Notes: generated by a model not told the origin, from the sequence alone. A stretch of 64,000 bases of DNA from Flavobacterium lindanitolerans (GCF_002846575.1 NZ_PJND01000007.1:1550001-1614000); one strand, 5' to 3'; positions 1 to 12,600 are shown, counted from the stretch's first letter. Translations and numbers: made by a program.

Positions 1-403
1 TGTTTATTAAGTTATGAAGAAAATGGTTCTCATCGTAATAATAATTGTATTCCGGAGTATATTTTTCCTTTCCTTTTTCTTCATAAAAAGAATTTATGAT
101 TTTGGAATTTTCCGGAAATACAACATTGCCTTCTTTGTAGAAATTATCAAACCATTCTTCTCCTTTCTTAGGATCACCCACGTATTTTGAATAATGGCAA
201 TATTTTCGAGGCTGTATGTAATGGATTGACAGCATTGAAACAGAATCCAAATTGGTCTCAGTATATTTATTCAGATACAATTTCAAATTGGCCAGTTCAA
301 TTTGCATCAGATTTCGGGAAAATGTATTTTTAAATGACTTTTGCGCATAGGTCAAATTGCCTATAAAGAATATGCAGATTAATAAGTTTTTAAAGTTTTT
401 CAT
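1..403 (-). CDS. Secreted protein of unknown function, cut by the window edge
   Basis: The frame opens with ATG at 403 and stays open to base 2, giving 134 codons with no stop, so the C terminus lies outside the window. The first 20 residues form a clear signal peptide (basic start, hydrophobic run, then TYA before Q), so the product is probably exported to the periplasm or outer membrane. I recognise no domain in the rest, which is rich in Tyr, Asn and Lys. It starts 4 bp after the stop of the methylmalonyl-CoA mutase small subunit and is on the same strand, so it is probably co-transcribed with it. The mutase large subunit often follows the small one, so it may lie beyond this gene. Confidence 0.6.
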   Translation of the reverse strand, partial: MKNFKNLLICIFFIGNLTYAQKSFKNTFSRNLMQIELANLKLYLNKYTETNLDSVSMLSIHYIQPRKYCHYSKYVGDPKKGEEWFDNFYKEGNVVFPENSKIINSFYEEKGKEKYTPEYNYYYDENHFLHNLIN

Positions 404-407
404 AACC

Positions 408-1781
408 TTATCCGTTTTCTTTTTCGCTTTCCAAACGTTCCTGTTCCATTTTTTCTGCCAATCGTTTTTCTATGATTGGTGTTACCAGCGTTTTTCTAGG
501 TTTTGATTTTACAAAAGGAAATAGCTCCAGGTCGTGGCTCATCCTGTCATTTTTGTTAGGATATTTATTGGTTCCCAACAGGATTTCTTTTCCTGAATCA
601 AACAAATCCTGTTCTTTTGCAGCACTCTCCTGAATTTTTCTTTGAATAGTGCCTTCAATCAATTGTGTAATTAAACCACCGTTTGCTTCGATGTCTTTGA
701 ACAGGGCTAAAGCTTTTTCGGCTAATTGCTCTGTTAATGTTTCTATATAATAGCTTCCGTCTGCCGGATTATTGACCTTGTCAAAATAGCTTTCGTGTTT
801 TAGTACCAGAAGTTGGTTTCTTGAAATGCGATCCCCAAATTCGTTGTCTTTATGGTATAAGGAATCGTATGCCAGATTCGAAACGGCATCCGCACCGCCT
901 AAAATCGCACTCATGCATTCTGTGGTGGTGCGAAGCATATTTACGTTATAATCGTAGAGTGTTTTGTTTCTTTTGGTTGGGACAGCAAGTATGTGGCAGC
1001 CTGAATTATGGTCGTATTCTTTAGCCAAAAGGTCAAAAAGCAGGCGTAGGGCACGCAGTTTTGCAATCTCGAAAAAATAATTTGTTCCCACAGCTACCTG
1101 AAATGTGATGGGCTTTGAAACGGTTGCCATCCGGTTAAAGTATTCATTGGCATGGGCTAGCATATAAGCCAGTTGCTGGACAATATTGGCTCCGGCATTT
1201 TGATAAAGGCTTCCGTCAATGCTAAGGAAATTCGCATTTTGGCAAGAGATGGAAATTCTATTCAGAAGGTTAAAGTCGGAATCAAGATTCGTGTGCCAGT
1301 TGCCCTCTTTTGCCAGTTTTCCAATCGGGTCAATTTGTATAAAAAAGTTGGCGTTTCTGTTTTTGGCAATGGTGTCGATTTTTTTGACGAAATCGATTGA
1401 AAGGAATGATAAATGGAAGTAAACGGTTATCGTTTCTAACGGAAGTTTTTCCAATAGTTTAGCTATATCCAGATTTTCATCTTCTATAGTAAACCCGATA
1501 CTTTCTGCTCCTCTGGACAGGGTTTCCAAGGCACGATTTACAGATTTATCCAAATCATGTACGAAAATATTCTGGACTATTTTGAAAGCGGTTTCTTTTT
1601 CTGAGAAAGAAAGCGGGTTTTCAAATTCGTCAATATGGTAGAAGGGCTTTACTTTGATGCCCTCCGGACTTTCCCAGATTAGCGTTTCGTTATAATCTGC
1701 TCCTTTGAGTTCGTACTGAATCTGCTGCTTCCATTGTTTGGAAGTTACTGGATTGAAGTCGTCAAATAGATGGTCGGCCAT
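408..1781 (-). CDS. mutA: Methylmalonyl-CoA mutase small (beta) subunit
   Basis: A 457-residue protein resembling the small subunit of heterodimeric methylmalonyl-CoA mutase, which with the B12-binding large subunit interconverts methylmalonyl-CoA and succinyl-CoA in the cytosol. The TIM-barrel region is recognisable, for example the stretch around ADAVSNLAYDSLY and the NPADGSYYIETLT segment typical of the family. There is no C-terminal cobalamin-binding domain, as expected for small subunits, and the length fits shorter Bacteroidota versions. The large subunit is not in the window; a small secreted protein follows 4 bp downstream instead. The MeaB chaperone for this enzyme lies far away at 60.3-61.4 kb. 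The family call rests on overall resemblance; the enzyme's activity depends on the unseen partner. Confidence 0.88.
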   Translation of the reverse strand: MADHLFDDFNPVTSKQWKQQIQYELKGADYNETLIWESPEGIKVKPFYHIDEFENPLSFSEKETAFKIVQNIFVHDLDKSVNRALETLSRGAESIGFTIEDENLDIAKLLEKLPLETITVYFHLSFLSIDFVKKIDTIAKNRNANFFIQIDPIGKLAKEGNWHTNLDSDFNLLNRISISCQNANFLSIDGSLYQNAGANIVQQLAYMLAHANEYFNRMATVSKPITFQVAVGTNYFFEIAKLRALRLLFDLLAKEYDHNSGCHILAVPTKRNKTLYDYNVNMLRTTTECMSAILGGADAVSNLAYDSLYHKDNEFGDRISRNQLLVLKHESYFDKVNNPADGSYYIETLTEQLAEKALALFKDIEANGGLITQLIEGTIQRKIQESAAKEQDLFDSGKEILLGTNKYPNKNDRMSHDLELFPFVKSKPRKTLVTPIIEKRLAEKMEQERLESEKENG

Positions 1782-1831
1782 TTTTAGGTTATGTTGTTCT
1801 GCTAAAACTGTTAATCTTCGCAGAGATAATA

Positions 1832-2182
1832 TTATAATGATTTGCTTTGCTCTTCTTCTGGCAGGTCTTCTTCAAATTCGATAATATATATGTCTTCGCT
1901 GTCGCGTTTCATATAGTATTTTTCACGGGCATATTTTTCAATCTGATCAGGATTCTTGAGCAGTTTTATTTTTTCTTCGTCGAGTTTAATCTCGTCCTGA
2001 TAATATTTTTTATTGTCTTCCAGTTCTTTTATTTCCTTGTTAAGAATTCTATGGTCTAGCAGGGAATAATTGTCAAGAAAAACCATCCAGGCTATAAAAA
2101 GCGCCAATACCAATACATATCTGTTTCCGAGAAATCTCAGAAAAGGATAACGGCTGATTATATTTTTGAACGGATTTTTCAT
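1832..2182 (-). CDS. FtsB/DivIC-like septum formation initiator
   Basis: A 116-residue bitopic membrane protein. A short basic cytoplasmic tail is followed by one membrane helix at about residues 22-37 and then a Lys/Glu-rich coiled coil at about 45-80. The segment KNPDQIEKYAREKYYMKR matches the conserved region of the FtsB/DivIC family, which bridges FtsQ and FtsL in the divisome and regulates septal peptidoglycan synthesis. The acidic tail (EEDLPEEEQ) is a common ending in Flavobacteria. It lies between uridine kinase (36 bp upstream) and mutA (50 bp downstream) on the same strand, so the three are probably an operon. I am confident of the family, less so of whether it acts as FtsB or DivIC. 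Confidence 0.85.
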   Translation of the reverse strand: MKNPFKNIISRYPFLRFLGNRYVLVLALFIAWMVFLDNYSLLDHRILNKEIKELEDNKKYYQDEIKLDEEKIKLLKNPDQIEKYAREKYYMKRDSEDIYIIEFEEDLPEEEQSKSL

Positions 2183-2218
2183 CCCTGAATTTTTACTTTA
2201 TAAAATTAGGAATAAAAA

Positions 2219-2827
2219 TTATAAAATACGCTGATTGATTACGGCCCGGACTACATCAATGGCCACGGTATTGTATTTGTCGTTTGGAATAATGATATCT
2301 GCAAAAGCTTTAGTTGGTTCGATAAATTGCTCGTGCATTGGTTTTAATGTTGTCTGGTAGCGGTTCAATACTTCTTCCATGTCGCGGCCTCTTTCGGCAA
2401 TATCACGTTTGAGGCGGCGAATCAGACGTTCATCCGGATCAGCGTGGACAAAGATTTTTATATCAAACATGTCGCGAAGCTCCGGATTGGCAAGAATCAG
2501 GATGCCTTCAACTATCATAACTTTTCTTGGATGCGTGTTGATAGTGTCTTCAGTACGGTTGTGCGTTACAAAAGAATAAACCGGCTGTTCTACATTTTTT
2601 CCGGCTTTTAAATCCTTTAAATGAGCAACTAACAATTCAAAATCGATGGCCCTTGGATGGTCAAAATTGATGAGTGCTCTTTCGTCAAAACTGAGATTAT
2701 GGTTTTCTCTGTAATAGGAGTCCTGAGAGATTATTCCAACTTCAGTCTGAGGTAATTCGTTCATAATTTGTTGGACAACAGTTGTTTTTCCGCTTCCGGT
2801 TCCGCCGGCAATTCCGATAATGAGCAT
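2219..2827 (-). CDS. udk: Uridine kinase
   Basis: A P-loop kinase of 202 residues that phosphorylates uridine and cytidine to UMP and CMP in the pyrimidine salvage pathway. The Walker A motif GTGSGKTT is at residues 9-16, followed by SQDSYY and the FDHPRAIDFELL segment typical of uridine kinases, then the RLKRDIAERGR region. The frame is open up to an ATG at 2857, but I chose the internal ATG at 2827: the product then starts MLIIGIAGG as in homologues, and the upstream ATG falls inside a TATTTTTG promoter box at 2855-2862. The gene appears to be first in an operon with the FtsB-like gene and mutA. Confidence 0.93.
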   Translation of the reverse strand: MLIIGIAGGTGSGKTTVVQQIMNELPQTEVGIISQDSYYRENHNLSFDERALINFDHPRAIDFELLVAHLKDLKAGKNVEQPVYSFVTHNRTEDTINTHPRKVMIVEGILILANPELRDMFDIKIFVHADPDERLIRRLKRDIAERGRDMEEVLNRYQTTLKPMHEQFIEPTKAFADIIIPNDKYNTVAIDVVRAVINQRIL

Positions 2828-2854
2828 AAGGGTTGTGTTATGTTTTTCTTTTGG

Positions 2855-2862
2855 CAAAAATA
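2855..2862 (-). promoter_or_regulatory. Candidate -7 box for udk (TATTTTTG on the minus strand)
   Basis: Reads TATTTTTG on the minus strand, matching the Bacteroidota TAnnTTTG -7 element. It lies 28 bp upstream of the chosen udk start and supports that start. I see no clear TTTG box at the expected upstream distance. Confidence 0.45.
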
Positions 2863-3012
2863 GAAATTATATTGAGAGTGGTTTTTGTTTTTTAGGGAAA
2901 TGTTTCAGCGGAGAATTGGAGTTCTGATTAATTGAGAAAAAATTAATCCACAAGCAACAGAATTTTATTAATTTTAATAGGGCTGACAAATAGCAGATTA
3001 AAAATAAAAATT

Positions 3013-3468
3013 ATGGAAAAAAAGGAACTGACCATTAAGGCAGCAATCCAAATACTCAAGCCTGTATCTGAAGTGTTTGAAGCGATTGTTGATCCTGAAA
3101 AAATGGCAAATTATTTTATTGCGAAAGGTTCGGGTAGGATGGAGGAAGGGATAGAAATTGAATGGAAATTTCCTGAATTTGATATGCAATTCCCGATTAC
3201 GGTTGGCAAAATCGAAAAGGACAAGTATGTATCGTATTATTGGGATGTCAATAAAAAGAAAAATCTGGTAGAAATAACCTTATCGTCTTTTGGAAAAGAT
3301 ACTGTTGTAACGGTTACTGAGAAAGGAATGGAAAATAATGAAGAAGGAATTAGCTGGCTGATGGGAAATACGGAAGGTTGGGCAAATTTTCTAGCCTGTC
3401 TTAAAGCGTATCTGGAATATGGTATCAACCTTAGAAAAGGAGCCTTTGAATTTAGGAGAGAAGATTAA
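3013..3468 (+). CDS. SRPBCC/AHSA1-like protein
   Basis: A 151-residue soluble protein with the START-like helix-grip fold of the SRPBCC superfamily. The N terminus (IQILKPVSEVFEAIVDPEKM) and the alternating beta pattern leading to TEKGMENNEEG and a long C-terminal helix with W and LKAYLEYG are typical of AHSA1/Aha1-type proteins. Members bind hydrophobic ligands or act as Hsp90 co-chaperone-like proteins; the ligand here cannot be inferred. It is a single gene, divergent from udk and convergent with the giant gene, separated from the latter by a bidirectional terminator. Start ATG is preceded by an A-rich leader. Confidence 0.8.
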   Translation: MEKKELTIKAAIQILKPVSEVFEAIVDPEKMANYFIAKGSGRMEEGIEIEWKFPEFDMQFPITVGKIEKDKYVSYYWDVNKKKNLVEITLSSFGKDTVVTVTEKGMENNEEGISWLMGNTEGWANFLACLKAYLEYGINLRKGAFEFRRED

Positions 3469-3550
3469 AGAGAGGTTCACCTGAGAATTTTTATTTTAGC
3501 CACAGATTAAAATGATTACGCAGATTTGGGAAACCTGAATCTGGATAAAT

Positions 3551-3586
3551 AAAAAAACACGCCCAAATATGGGCGTGCTTTTTTTT
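3551..3586. terminator. Bidirectional intrinsic terminator
   Basis: An inverted repeat (CACGCCCA ... TGGGCGTG, 4-base loop) is flanked by A7 on the left and T9 on the right. It lies between the converging SRPBCC gene and the giant surface-protein gene, so it can stop transcription from both sides. Confidence 0.85.
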
Positions 3587-3600
3587 AGGTTATTACTATT

Positions 3601-6600
3601 TTATTTTTTGACGACTTTTACAGTCGATTTTTTTCCATTTGACATGACGGATAAGGCGTAGGTTCCGTCAGGCAAATCGCCAAGGAATAGCCTTACTTCC
3701 GCAGAATGGTCGTCGTGTTTTCTCACCATCTGACCCATGAGGTTGTATACCTCAATCGAATCGATGGTTTCCGAACACTGGATGTTCAGGTAATCTTCCA
3801 CCGGATTCGGATAGTACTTAAAGGTCAATTTTTGCGGTTTTCCAACACCCAGTGCCGCATTTACCGCAACGGCAAGAGGAAGACTCGGGCAATGCCCGTC
3901 TTCAATAGCAACGGCATAATAGGTTGCCCCGTCAACCAGTTGGGTAGCGGTAGGCAATGGGTTGGTATTGTTTACCGCGTCATTGTAGCTGGCGTACCAG
4001 GTTACATTTGCAGGCGTTACCACAAGGTCTGCTATGGTAGCTCCTTCTTCGAACTCTTGCAATGGTGCTCCTTGCGGAGTTGGCAGCCTGTCGTTCAGGG
4101 TGACGATGACCAGTGTCCTTTCCGGGCTTTCGCATCCGTTGACCGTTTGCGAGGCATAATAGGTCGTTCCGTCTACCAGCGGCGTATTGCCTGGAAGTTC
4201 CTGTGTTGCATTGGCAGAAGCATACCATTTTACCTGCGTCCCCTGTATTGCAAGGTTGCTTATGGTAGGATTGGCGGTACTACAGAATTCCTGTATTTCT
4301 TCCGCAACAGGCGGTACTACTTCCTGAGGCTGGGTGATGGTAAATACCTTTGTGATTACGGAACCGTTGGCATCGGTTACCGTAACGGTATAGATTCCTG
4401 CTGCCAGTCCTGCTGCGGTTGGCGCCGTTCCTCCGTTTGGTGACCATGAATAGGAGTATGGTGCCGTTCCTCCGGATATGCTGACTGTAGCCGAACCGTC
4501 AGAACTTCCATAACATGTTACGTTTGTCTGGGAGGAATCTGTTATGGCCAATGTTTCCATAATGGTAAAATCGGCTCCGGTATAAACGATGTCATAATTA
4601 TTTCCTGCGTTTAGTGTCCCCTGTGTGATAGGGTAGGTTCCGGCAGTTTCGCCTGCGGTTCTTACCAATGATCCGGTAAGTACCGCCTGTGTATCTCCAT
4701 TGACTAAACCTGTTACGGTGTATGTCAATACCGGGTCAGTCGTTCCGTAGGTTTTCGATTTCGCATCAGCAACGATGTTCAGTGTTGCTTTGGTGATGTT
4801 GAAATCGGCACCGGTATAGGCGATATCATAGTTTCCGCTTACGGCCAGTGTCCCCTGGTTGATGGCATAGGTTCCTATGTCTTCGCCTGCCGTTCTTGTC
4901 AAGGTTCCCGTGATAACCGTTTGGTCGTCACCGTTTGCCAGTCCTGTAACGGTATAAGTCAATACAGGGTCAGCCGTTCCGTAGGCTTTTGATTTCGCAT
5001 CTGCAACGATGTTCAGGGTTGCCTTCGTGATATTGAAATCCGCGCCGGTATAGGCGATGTCATAGTTTCCGCTTACTGCCAGTGTTCCATGGTTGATGGC
5101 ATAGGTTCCGATGTTTTCACCGGCAATTCTTGTCAAGGTTCCCGTGATAACCGTATGGTCGTCACCGTTTGCCAGTCCTGTAACGGTATAAGTCAATACA
5201 GGGTCAGCCGTTCCATAGGCTTTTGATTTCGCATCGGCTACGATGTTCAAGGTTGCTTTTGTGATGTTGAAATCGGCACCGGTGTAGGCGATGTCATAGT
5301 TTCCGCTTACTGCCAGTGTCCCCTGGTTGATGGCATAGGTTCCGATGTTTTCGCCTGCCGTTCTTGTCAATGCTCCCGTGATAACCGTTTGGTCGTCACC
5401 GTTTGCCAATCCCGTAACGGTATAGGTCAGTGCCGGGTCAGCCGTTCCATAGGTTTTCGACTTGGCATCAGCAACGATGTTCAGTGTTGCTTTGGTGATG
5501 TTGAAATCGGCACCGGTGTAGGCAATGTCGTAATTTCCGCTTACGGCCAGTGTTCCCTGGTTGATGGCATAGGTTCCTATGTTTTCACCGGCTGTTCTTG
5601 TTAGATTTCCGGTAATTACTGCATCGGTATCTCCATTCACCAAACCTGTAAAAGTATAGGTCAATGCCGGGTCAGCCGTTCCGTATACTTTTGACTTGGC
5701 ATCTGCAACAATGTTCAAGGTTGCTTTTGTGATGTTGAAATCGGCCCCGGTGTAGGCGATGTCATAGTTTCCGCTTACGGCCAGTGTTCCCTGGTTGATG
5801 GCATAGGTTCCTATATTTTCGCCTGCAATTCTTGACAATTCTCCCGTGATAACCGTTTGGTCATCTCCGTTTGCCAACCCTGTAACGGTATAGGTCAATG
5901 CCGGGTCAGCCGTTCCGTAGGCTTTTGATTTCGCATCTGCAACAATGTTCAAGGTTGCTTTTGTGATATTGAAATCAGCACCGGTGTAAGAGATAATATA
6001 ATTTTCAGCATTTAATGTTCCTTGTCCAATGGCGTAGGTTCCTACATCTTCTCCGGCTGTTCTGGTAAGCAATCCAGTTAATACAGTTTCTGTATCTCCG
6101 TTTACCCATCCGTTAGTGACGTATGTCAATATTGGGTCTTCAGTTCCGTATATTTTGCTAATAGTGTCGGCGGTTACTGTCAGATTCGCTTTGTTGATTG
6201 TCAATCTAAAAATAACATCCGCTGCCGGATTATAGGTTTCGTTGCCCGCTTGTTTTGCGGTGATATCAACTTCTCCTGCTTTATTGATTTTCAGTTTCCA
6301 TTTGTTTCCGTCTGTACTGTCCTGGAAAGCTTCAGCTATGCTATTATCAGCAGATACGTAGCCTACTTCAAGCCCTGAACTTGCCGTAGCAGTAGGTACA
6401 AAAGGCATATCACCATAGGTTTTGACCATATCAGTAGCCGTAATGGTTTGCGATAATCCACAGCTTTCTCCGCTTGGACTGTCACCTGTAATGGTCCAGC
6501 CTTTGGTAGTGGTCAATAGGGTTCTTGCCGCTTCGGCATTGGTTCCGTATTGTCTGCCTTCCGCTCCGAGGCTAAGCCCTGATGGTGTGTTTGGATTGGC

Positions 6601-9600
6601 TGCCCATCCTTGTAACGTAAACGAATAGTTTTGACAATCCATTACTGAATTGTTCAGCATATTGTCCATCGTTACAGCAGGGTTGAGTTGCCATGTGCCT
6701 ATGTTTTGGTTAAATGTTTGTGCATTATAAAACATGCCGGACATATTAGTGACCTTTTGCGTGTCCCAGTTACTTATATCCTTATTAAAGCCACGATTGC
6801 CTGAAAACATATAGCTCATGTTGATTACATTTGCGGTATTCCAGTTGCCTATATTTTGGTTGAATGCTTGGGCATAATTAAACAGGCCGGACATATCAGT
6901 TACCTTTTGAGTGTCCCAGCCACTGATGTCCTGATTGAAAACCCGTGTACCATAAAACATACTTCCCATATTGGTTACATTTGAAGTGTTCCAGCTGCTG
7001 ATATTGTGATTGAAAGCATATGCATTTGACAACATACTTCCCATATTGGTTACATTCGATGTATTCCAGCCGCCAATAGGCTGATTAAAGGCATAAGCAT
7101 TTGCAAACATTGCAAACATATTGGTTACATTCGATGTATTCCAGTTGGATATGTCCTGATTAAATGCTACGGCATAATTAAACATGGTGGACATATTGGT
7201 TACATTTTGTGTATTCCAGCTGCTGATATTTTGATTGAAAGCATAAGCATTTGCAAACATGCCGAACATATTGGTTACATTTTGTGTATTCCAGTTGCCT
7301 ACATTCTGGTTAAAAATGTGTGCACCATAAAACAGATAGAACATATTGGCTACATTCGCTGTATTCCAGGTGCCTATATTGGCGGGGCCATTGAGGGAGT
7401 AACATCCCTGAAACATACTGGATATATCGCTAACGTTGCTCAAATCGGGTACATCAGTTGCGGTTATATTCAGGTTATGACAGTCCATGAACGCATTTTT
7501 CATTGTACTCCATTGTACCGTACCCCATTGTGTAACATCAATCAATTTTAATCGTTCAGGGTTCAGCTGCGGGTTTCTGATTTTAATTGCTTTGAGATTG
7601 TCTGGTTTGAGATTCAGGGTAATGATTTCGTTTACAGGCAGTCCGGAAATATTAACTTCGTAAGTGCCTGCTGCAATTGTTCCGCTACCGCTGATACCTC
7701 CCGAGGCTTTCCAGAAATAGTCTACTGATGTGCCGGGAGAAATGGTTGGATAAAACCTGATCGTATTGCCGGAATTTGGCTTGCTCATGTCCCATACCGT
7801 GACAAAGTCTCCTGTTGCGGCTGTAATGGTAAAGTCTGCTCCGGTGAAAGAAATGGTATAGTTTTCAGCATCTAATGTCCCTTGAGATATAGCATAGAGT
7901 CCTACGGCTTCGCCGGCTGCTCTGCTCAATGTTCCTGTCAGTGCAGTCTGGTCATCTCCATTCACTAATCCGGTAGCCGTATAGGTCAGTGCCGGGTCTG
8001 TCGTGCCGTATTCTTTGGATAATGCATTTGCTGTTATGGATAAAGGAGCCTTGTTGATGGTTAATGTAAAAATGACATCTGCCGCCGGAATGTAGGTATC
8101 GTTACCTATTTGTTTTGCCGTGATATTGACTACTCCTGCTTTATTGATTTTCAGTTTCCATTTGTTACCGTCTGCACTGTCCTGAAAGGCTTCTGCGATG
8201 CTGTTATCAGCAGATACGTAGCTTACCTCAAGCCCTGAACTTGCCGTAGCAGTAGGTACAAAAGGCGCATCGCCGTAGGTTTTTACCATATCAGTAGCTG
8301 TAATGGTTTGATCAAGCCCGCAGTTTTGCCCACTTGGCCCGCCGTCTGTAATGGTCCAGCCTTTGGTGTTGGTTAAAAAGTTTCTTGCCCTTTCAGCATT
8401 AGTGCCGTATTGTCTGCCTCTAGCTCCCAGATCACGTCCTGATGGTGTGTTTGGATTGTTTGCCCATCCTTGTAGTGTAAACGAGTAGTTCTGGCAATCT
8501 ATTCCTGAATTGCTTAACATATTGGTTATATCTACATTTGGATTGAGCTGCCAGTTGCCAATATTTTGATTAAAGGCAGTAGCATTTAAAAACATGTATC
8601 CCAAACGAAGTACTGAAGAAACATTCCAATGGCTTAGGTCCTGATTAAAGGAGCTTGCATAATTGAACATACCAGACATATCGGTCACTGCAGTAATATT
8701 CCAGTTACCTATGGGTTTATTAAATGCAGTTGCCGAATCAAACATACCGCTCATATTGGTTACTGCTGAGGTATTCCAGTTGCCAATATCCTGGTTAAAA
8801 TTTTTGGCACTGGCAAACATAATTTCCATATTGGTTACCACAGCAGTATTCCAGTTGCCAATAGGCTGGTTAAATGCTTTGGCATAAAAAAACATCCCAG
8901 TCATATCCGTCACGGCAGCGGTATTCCAACTACTGATGTTTTGGTTAAAGGCTTCGGCATTTCTAAACATATAGCTCATATTGGTTACATTTGATGTATT
9001 CCAATTGCTGATATCTTTATTAAAGACCAATGCATAGGCAAACATTGTACTCATATTGGTTACGTTTGCCGTACTCCAGTTGCTAATGTCCTGATTAAAA
9101 ACATTCGTATTATTGAACATATAGCTCATATCGGTTACATTTGCTGTATTCCAATTGCTTATATTTTGATTGAATGATCTGGCAATAGTAAACATATAAC
9201 TCATGTTGGTCACATTTGCCGTATTCCAACTGCTAATATCCTGATTAAAAGCAACGGCAATGTAAAACAAACCCTCCATATCGGTTACATTTGCTGTATT
9301 CCAACTGTTGATGTTAGCAGGACCGGTAAGCGACTGGCAGTTTCTAAACATGTTTCGCATAGAACGTACTGCACTCAAATCAGGTATATCAGTAGCGGTA
9401 ATATTGAGATTGACACAATCATTAAAGGCATTTTCCATTGTGCTCCAGGCTACGTCACCCCATTGGATAATGTCTACAAGACGTCGCTTGTCGTTGCTAC
9501 TGATGGCTGCGATACTAATAGCTTTTATTTCAGAACCAATACTCAGAGTGATGATTTCGCCGGCGGGCAGACCTGTTATCTGGGCGGAATTGTTTGTTGT

Positions 9601-12600
9601 CAGTGTACCACTACCACTGCTACCTCCTGATGATGTCCAGATATAGCTTACTGGTGCATTTTGGTAGGTGGTAATTCCAAAATGCAGGCTGGTGGGCGTG
9701 CTTTGGCTTTCAGAAGATCTGCTCATATCCCAAACGGTAACAAACGGTCTTCCGCAGATAGTACCGCTTGGGCTGTCGCCAGTAATGGTCCAGCCTTTGG
9801 TGGTGGTCAGCGATGTACGTGCTGCTAAGGCACTGGTGCCGTATTGTCTGTATAAAGCTCCAAGGTTACGCCCTGAGGGTGTATTGGAATTGGCTGCCCA
9901 GCCTCTGAGCGTTGCAGAATAATTGGTACAATCCAAACCCGACTGGCTCAACATATTAGTCATTTTTACAACAGGATTCAGTTGCCAGTCACCTATGTTT
10001 TGGTTAAATGACTGAGCTCCCTGAAACATTGCTTCCATAGTTGTTACGTTTGCTGTATTCCAGTTGCCTATGTTCTGATTAAATACCGGATTACTTCTAA
10101 ACATCTCCTCCATATTGGTTACGTTTGCCGTATTCCAGTTACTGATGTCCTGATTAAATATCGGACTCTCTCGAAACATATAACCCATATGGATCACGTT
10201 TGCTGTATTCCAGTTGCCTATGTTCTGATTAAATACCCAGGCGTTCCAAAACATTCCCCCCATAGAGGTTACTTTTGCTGTATTCCAGTTACCTATGTTC
10301 TGGTTGAAGACCTGTGTGTAAGAAAACATACTTCCCATATTGGTAACATTTTCTGTATTCCAGTTGCCAATATTGCCATTAAAAGCGTAGGCATATTGAA
10401 ACATGCCTTCCATGTTGGTTACCTTTGACGTATTCCAACTGCCAATCTCTTGATTGAAAACCAAAGCAAATGAAAACATCTTTGACATATTGGTTACGTT
10501 AGCTGTGTTCCAGCTGCTGATGTTCTGGTTAAATGCCTGAGCAAACTGAAACATTGCTTCCATATCGTTCACCTTTTCGGTATTCCAGCCGCTGATATTC
10601 TGATTGAAGGCTGAGGCTCCTCTGAACATGTAAGCCATGGTGGTTACATTTCGTGTATCCCAATTGCTGATGTCCTGATTGAAACGGGTTGCCCTGCTAA
10701 AAACCTGAATCATATTGGTTACATTTGACGTGTTCCAGCTTCCTATGTTGGCCGGACCAGTGAGTGAGGAACAGTCCGCAAACATGCTTCTCATATTGGT
10801 TACCCTGCTCAGGTCTGGCATGTCTGTAGCTGTAACATCGAGGTTAGAACACTGTACAAACGCATTTTGCATACTGCGCCATTCAGCGGTTCCCCATTGG
10901 GCAACGTCGATAAGGCGTGGGTCGTTAAAGACACTAAAAGCCGCCAGATTCTCAGGTTTTACGTGAAGTGTAATCGTTGGCTTATTGGCGGGTATGGTAA
11001 TTTGAAGGTTACCCGAAGTAGTAACGGTGCCACTACCGGTGCTGCCATCGGGCGCTGTCCAGAAATATCTGACCTGATTGTTTGGCGATGGTAACGTAGT
11101 AATGTTGATCGTTATCCTTGTATTGGTACTTGCTTTGGTCATGTCCCATACGGTAATAAAATCTCCGGTAGCATTGGTGATGGTAAAATCGGCTCCGGTA
11201 TAGCTAATGGTATAGTTAGCTGCTGATAAGGTTCCCTGTGTAATGGGATAAGTGCCCATGGCTTCACCAATGGCTCTTTGCAAAGTGCCAAAAATTACAG
11301 CCGGAGTATCGCCATTTACCAATCCGCTGGTGGTAAAGGTCAGTACCGGATCTGCCGTGCCAAATTCTTTTGACCTGGCGTCGGCTGTTACGTTTAAAGG
11401 AGCTTTGTTTATCGTTAGTCTAAAAATAACATCCGGAGCCGGAGTATATATTTCATTTCCGGGCTGTTTTGCGGTAATATTGACTTGTCCTGCTTTTTTG
11501 ATTTTTAGTTTCCATTTGTTGTTGTCTGCACTGTCCCTAAAGGCTTCTGCAATACTGTTATCTGCGGAAATATAGCTGACTTCCAGACCGGAACTTGCCG
11601 TGGCCGTTGGCACAAAAGGTATATCGCCGTAGGTTTTGACCATATCGGCTACTGTAATGGTTTGTGAACGTCCGCAACTTTGCCCGCTAGGGCTGTCTCC
11701 AATAATAATCCAGCCTTTGGTGTTAGTCAAAAAGGTTCTTGATGCTGTGACATTGTTGCCATATTGTAGGCCCAATGTTCCAAGTCTGCGTCCGGCAGGC
11801 GTGTTTGGATTGTTGGCCCAGCCATTCAGTGTTGCTGAGTAGTTAACGCAGTCTAAACTGGATTCATCGAACATACTACCCATATTTACAGAAGCATTAA
11901 GCTGCCAGTTACCAAGGTCATGATTGAATCTACCTGTTCTGTAAAACATCTCTCTCATATCTGTTACGGAAGCTGTATTCCAGTTGCTCAAGTTTTGATT
12001 AAAAACTTTGGCATTCTGAAACATATAACCCATATTGGTTACGTTTGCCGTATTCCAGTTGCCTATGTTTTGATTGAAGGTATAAGTATAACCAAACATA
12101 AAGTCCATATTTTTTACTGAAATGGTATTCCAACGACTGATGTCCTGATTGAAAGTTTCTGCCTGATAAAACATAGCACGCATATTGGTCACTTTTTTAG
12201 TATCCCAGTTGCCAACATTCTGATTAAATGCTTTTGCGTCTTGAAAAAGACCTTCCATAGTAGTCACATTCGCTGTATTCCAACTGCCTATATTGCCGTT
12301 AAAAACGAAAGCCTGCTTAAACAAAGCGGACATATCGGTTATGTTTTCAGTATTCCAACTTTCTATGTTGGGAACGGTTTGAAGTTCCGCACATCCGTAA
12401 AACATCCCCTTCATGCTGCTTACTCCTGTAAGATTTGGAATATCTGTAGCGGTTACTCTTAGGTAAGTACAAGCTAAGAATGCATTTTCCATACTTTTCC
12501 ATGCTACGTTACCCCATTGAGAAATGTTCACAAGTCGTTTTGGCTCAATTTGGTTAAAAGCGGTGAATTCAGGTGCTATACTTAATGTAATTAATTCATT

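Noticed and set aside
3706..12462. Many plus-strand open frames opposite the giant gene, and the repeats' CRISPR-like look
   Set aside because: The frames are shadows of the repeated coding sequence. The repeats are contiguous coding units of 75 or 234 bp without spacers, so this is not a CRISPR array.
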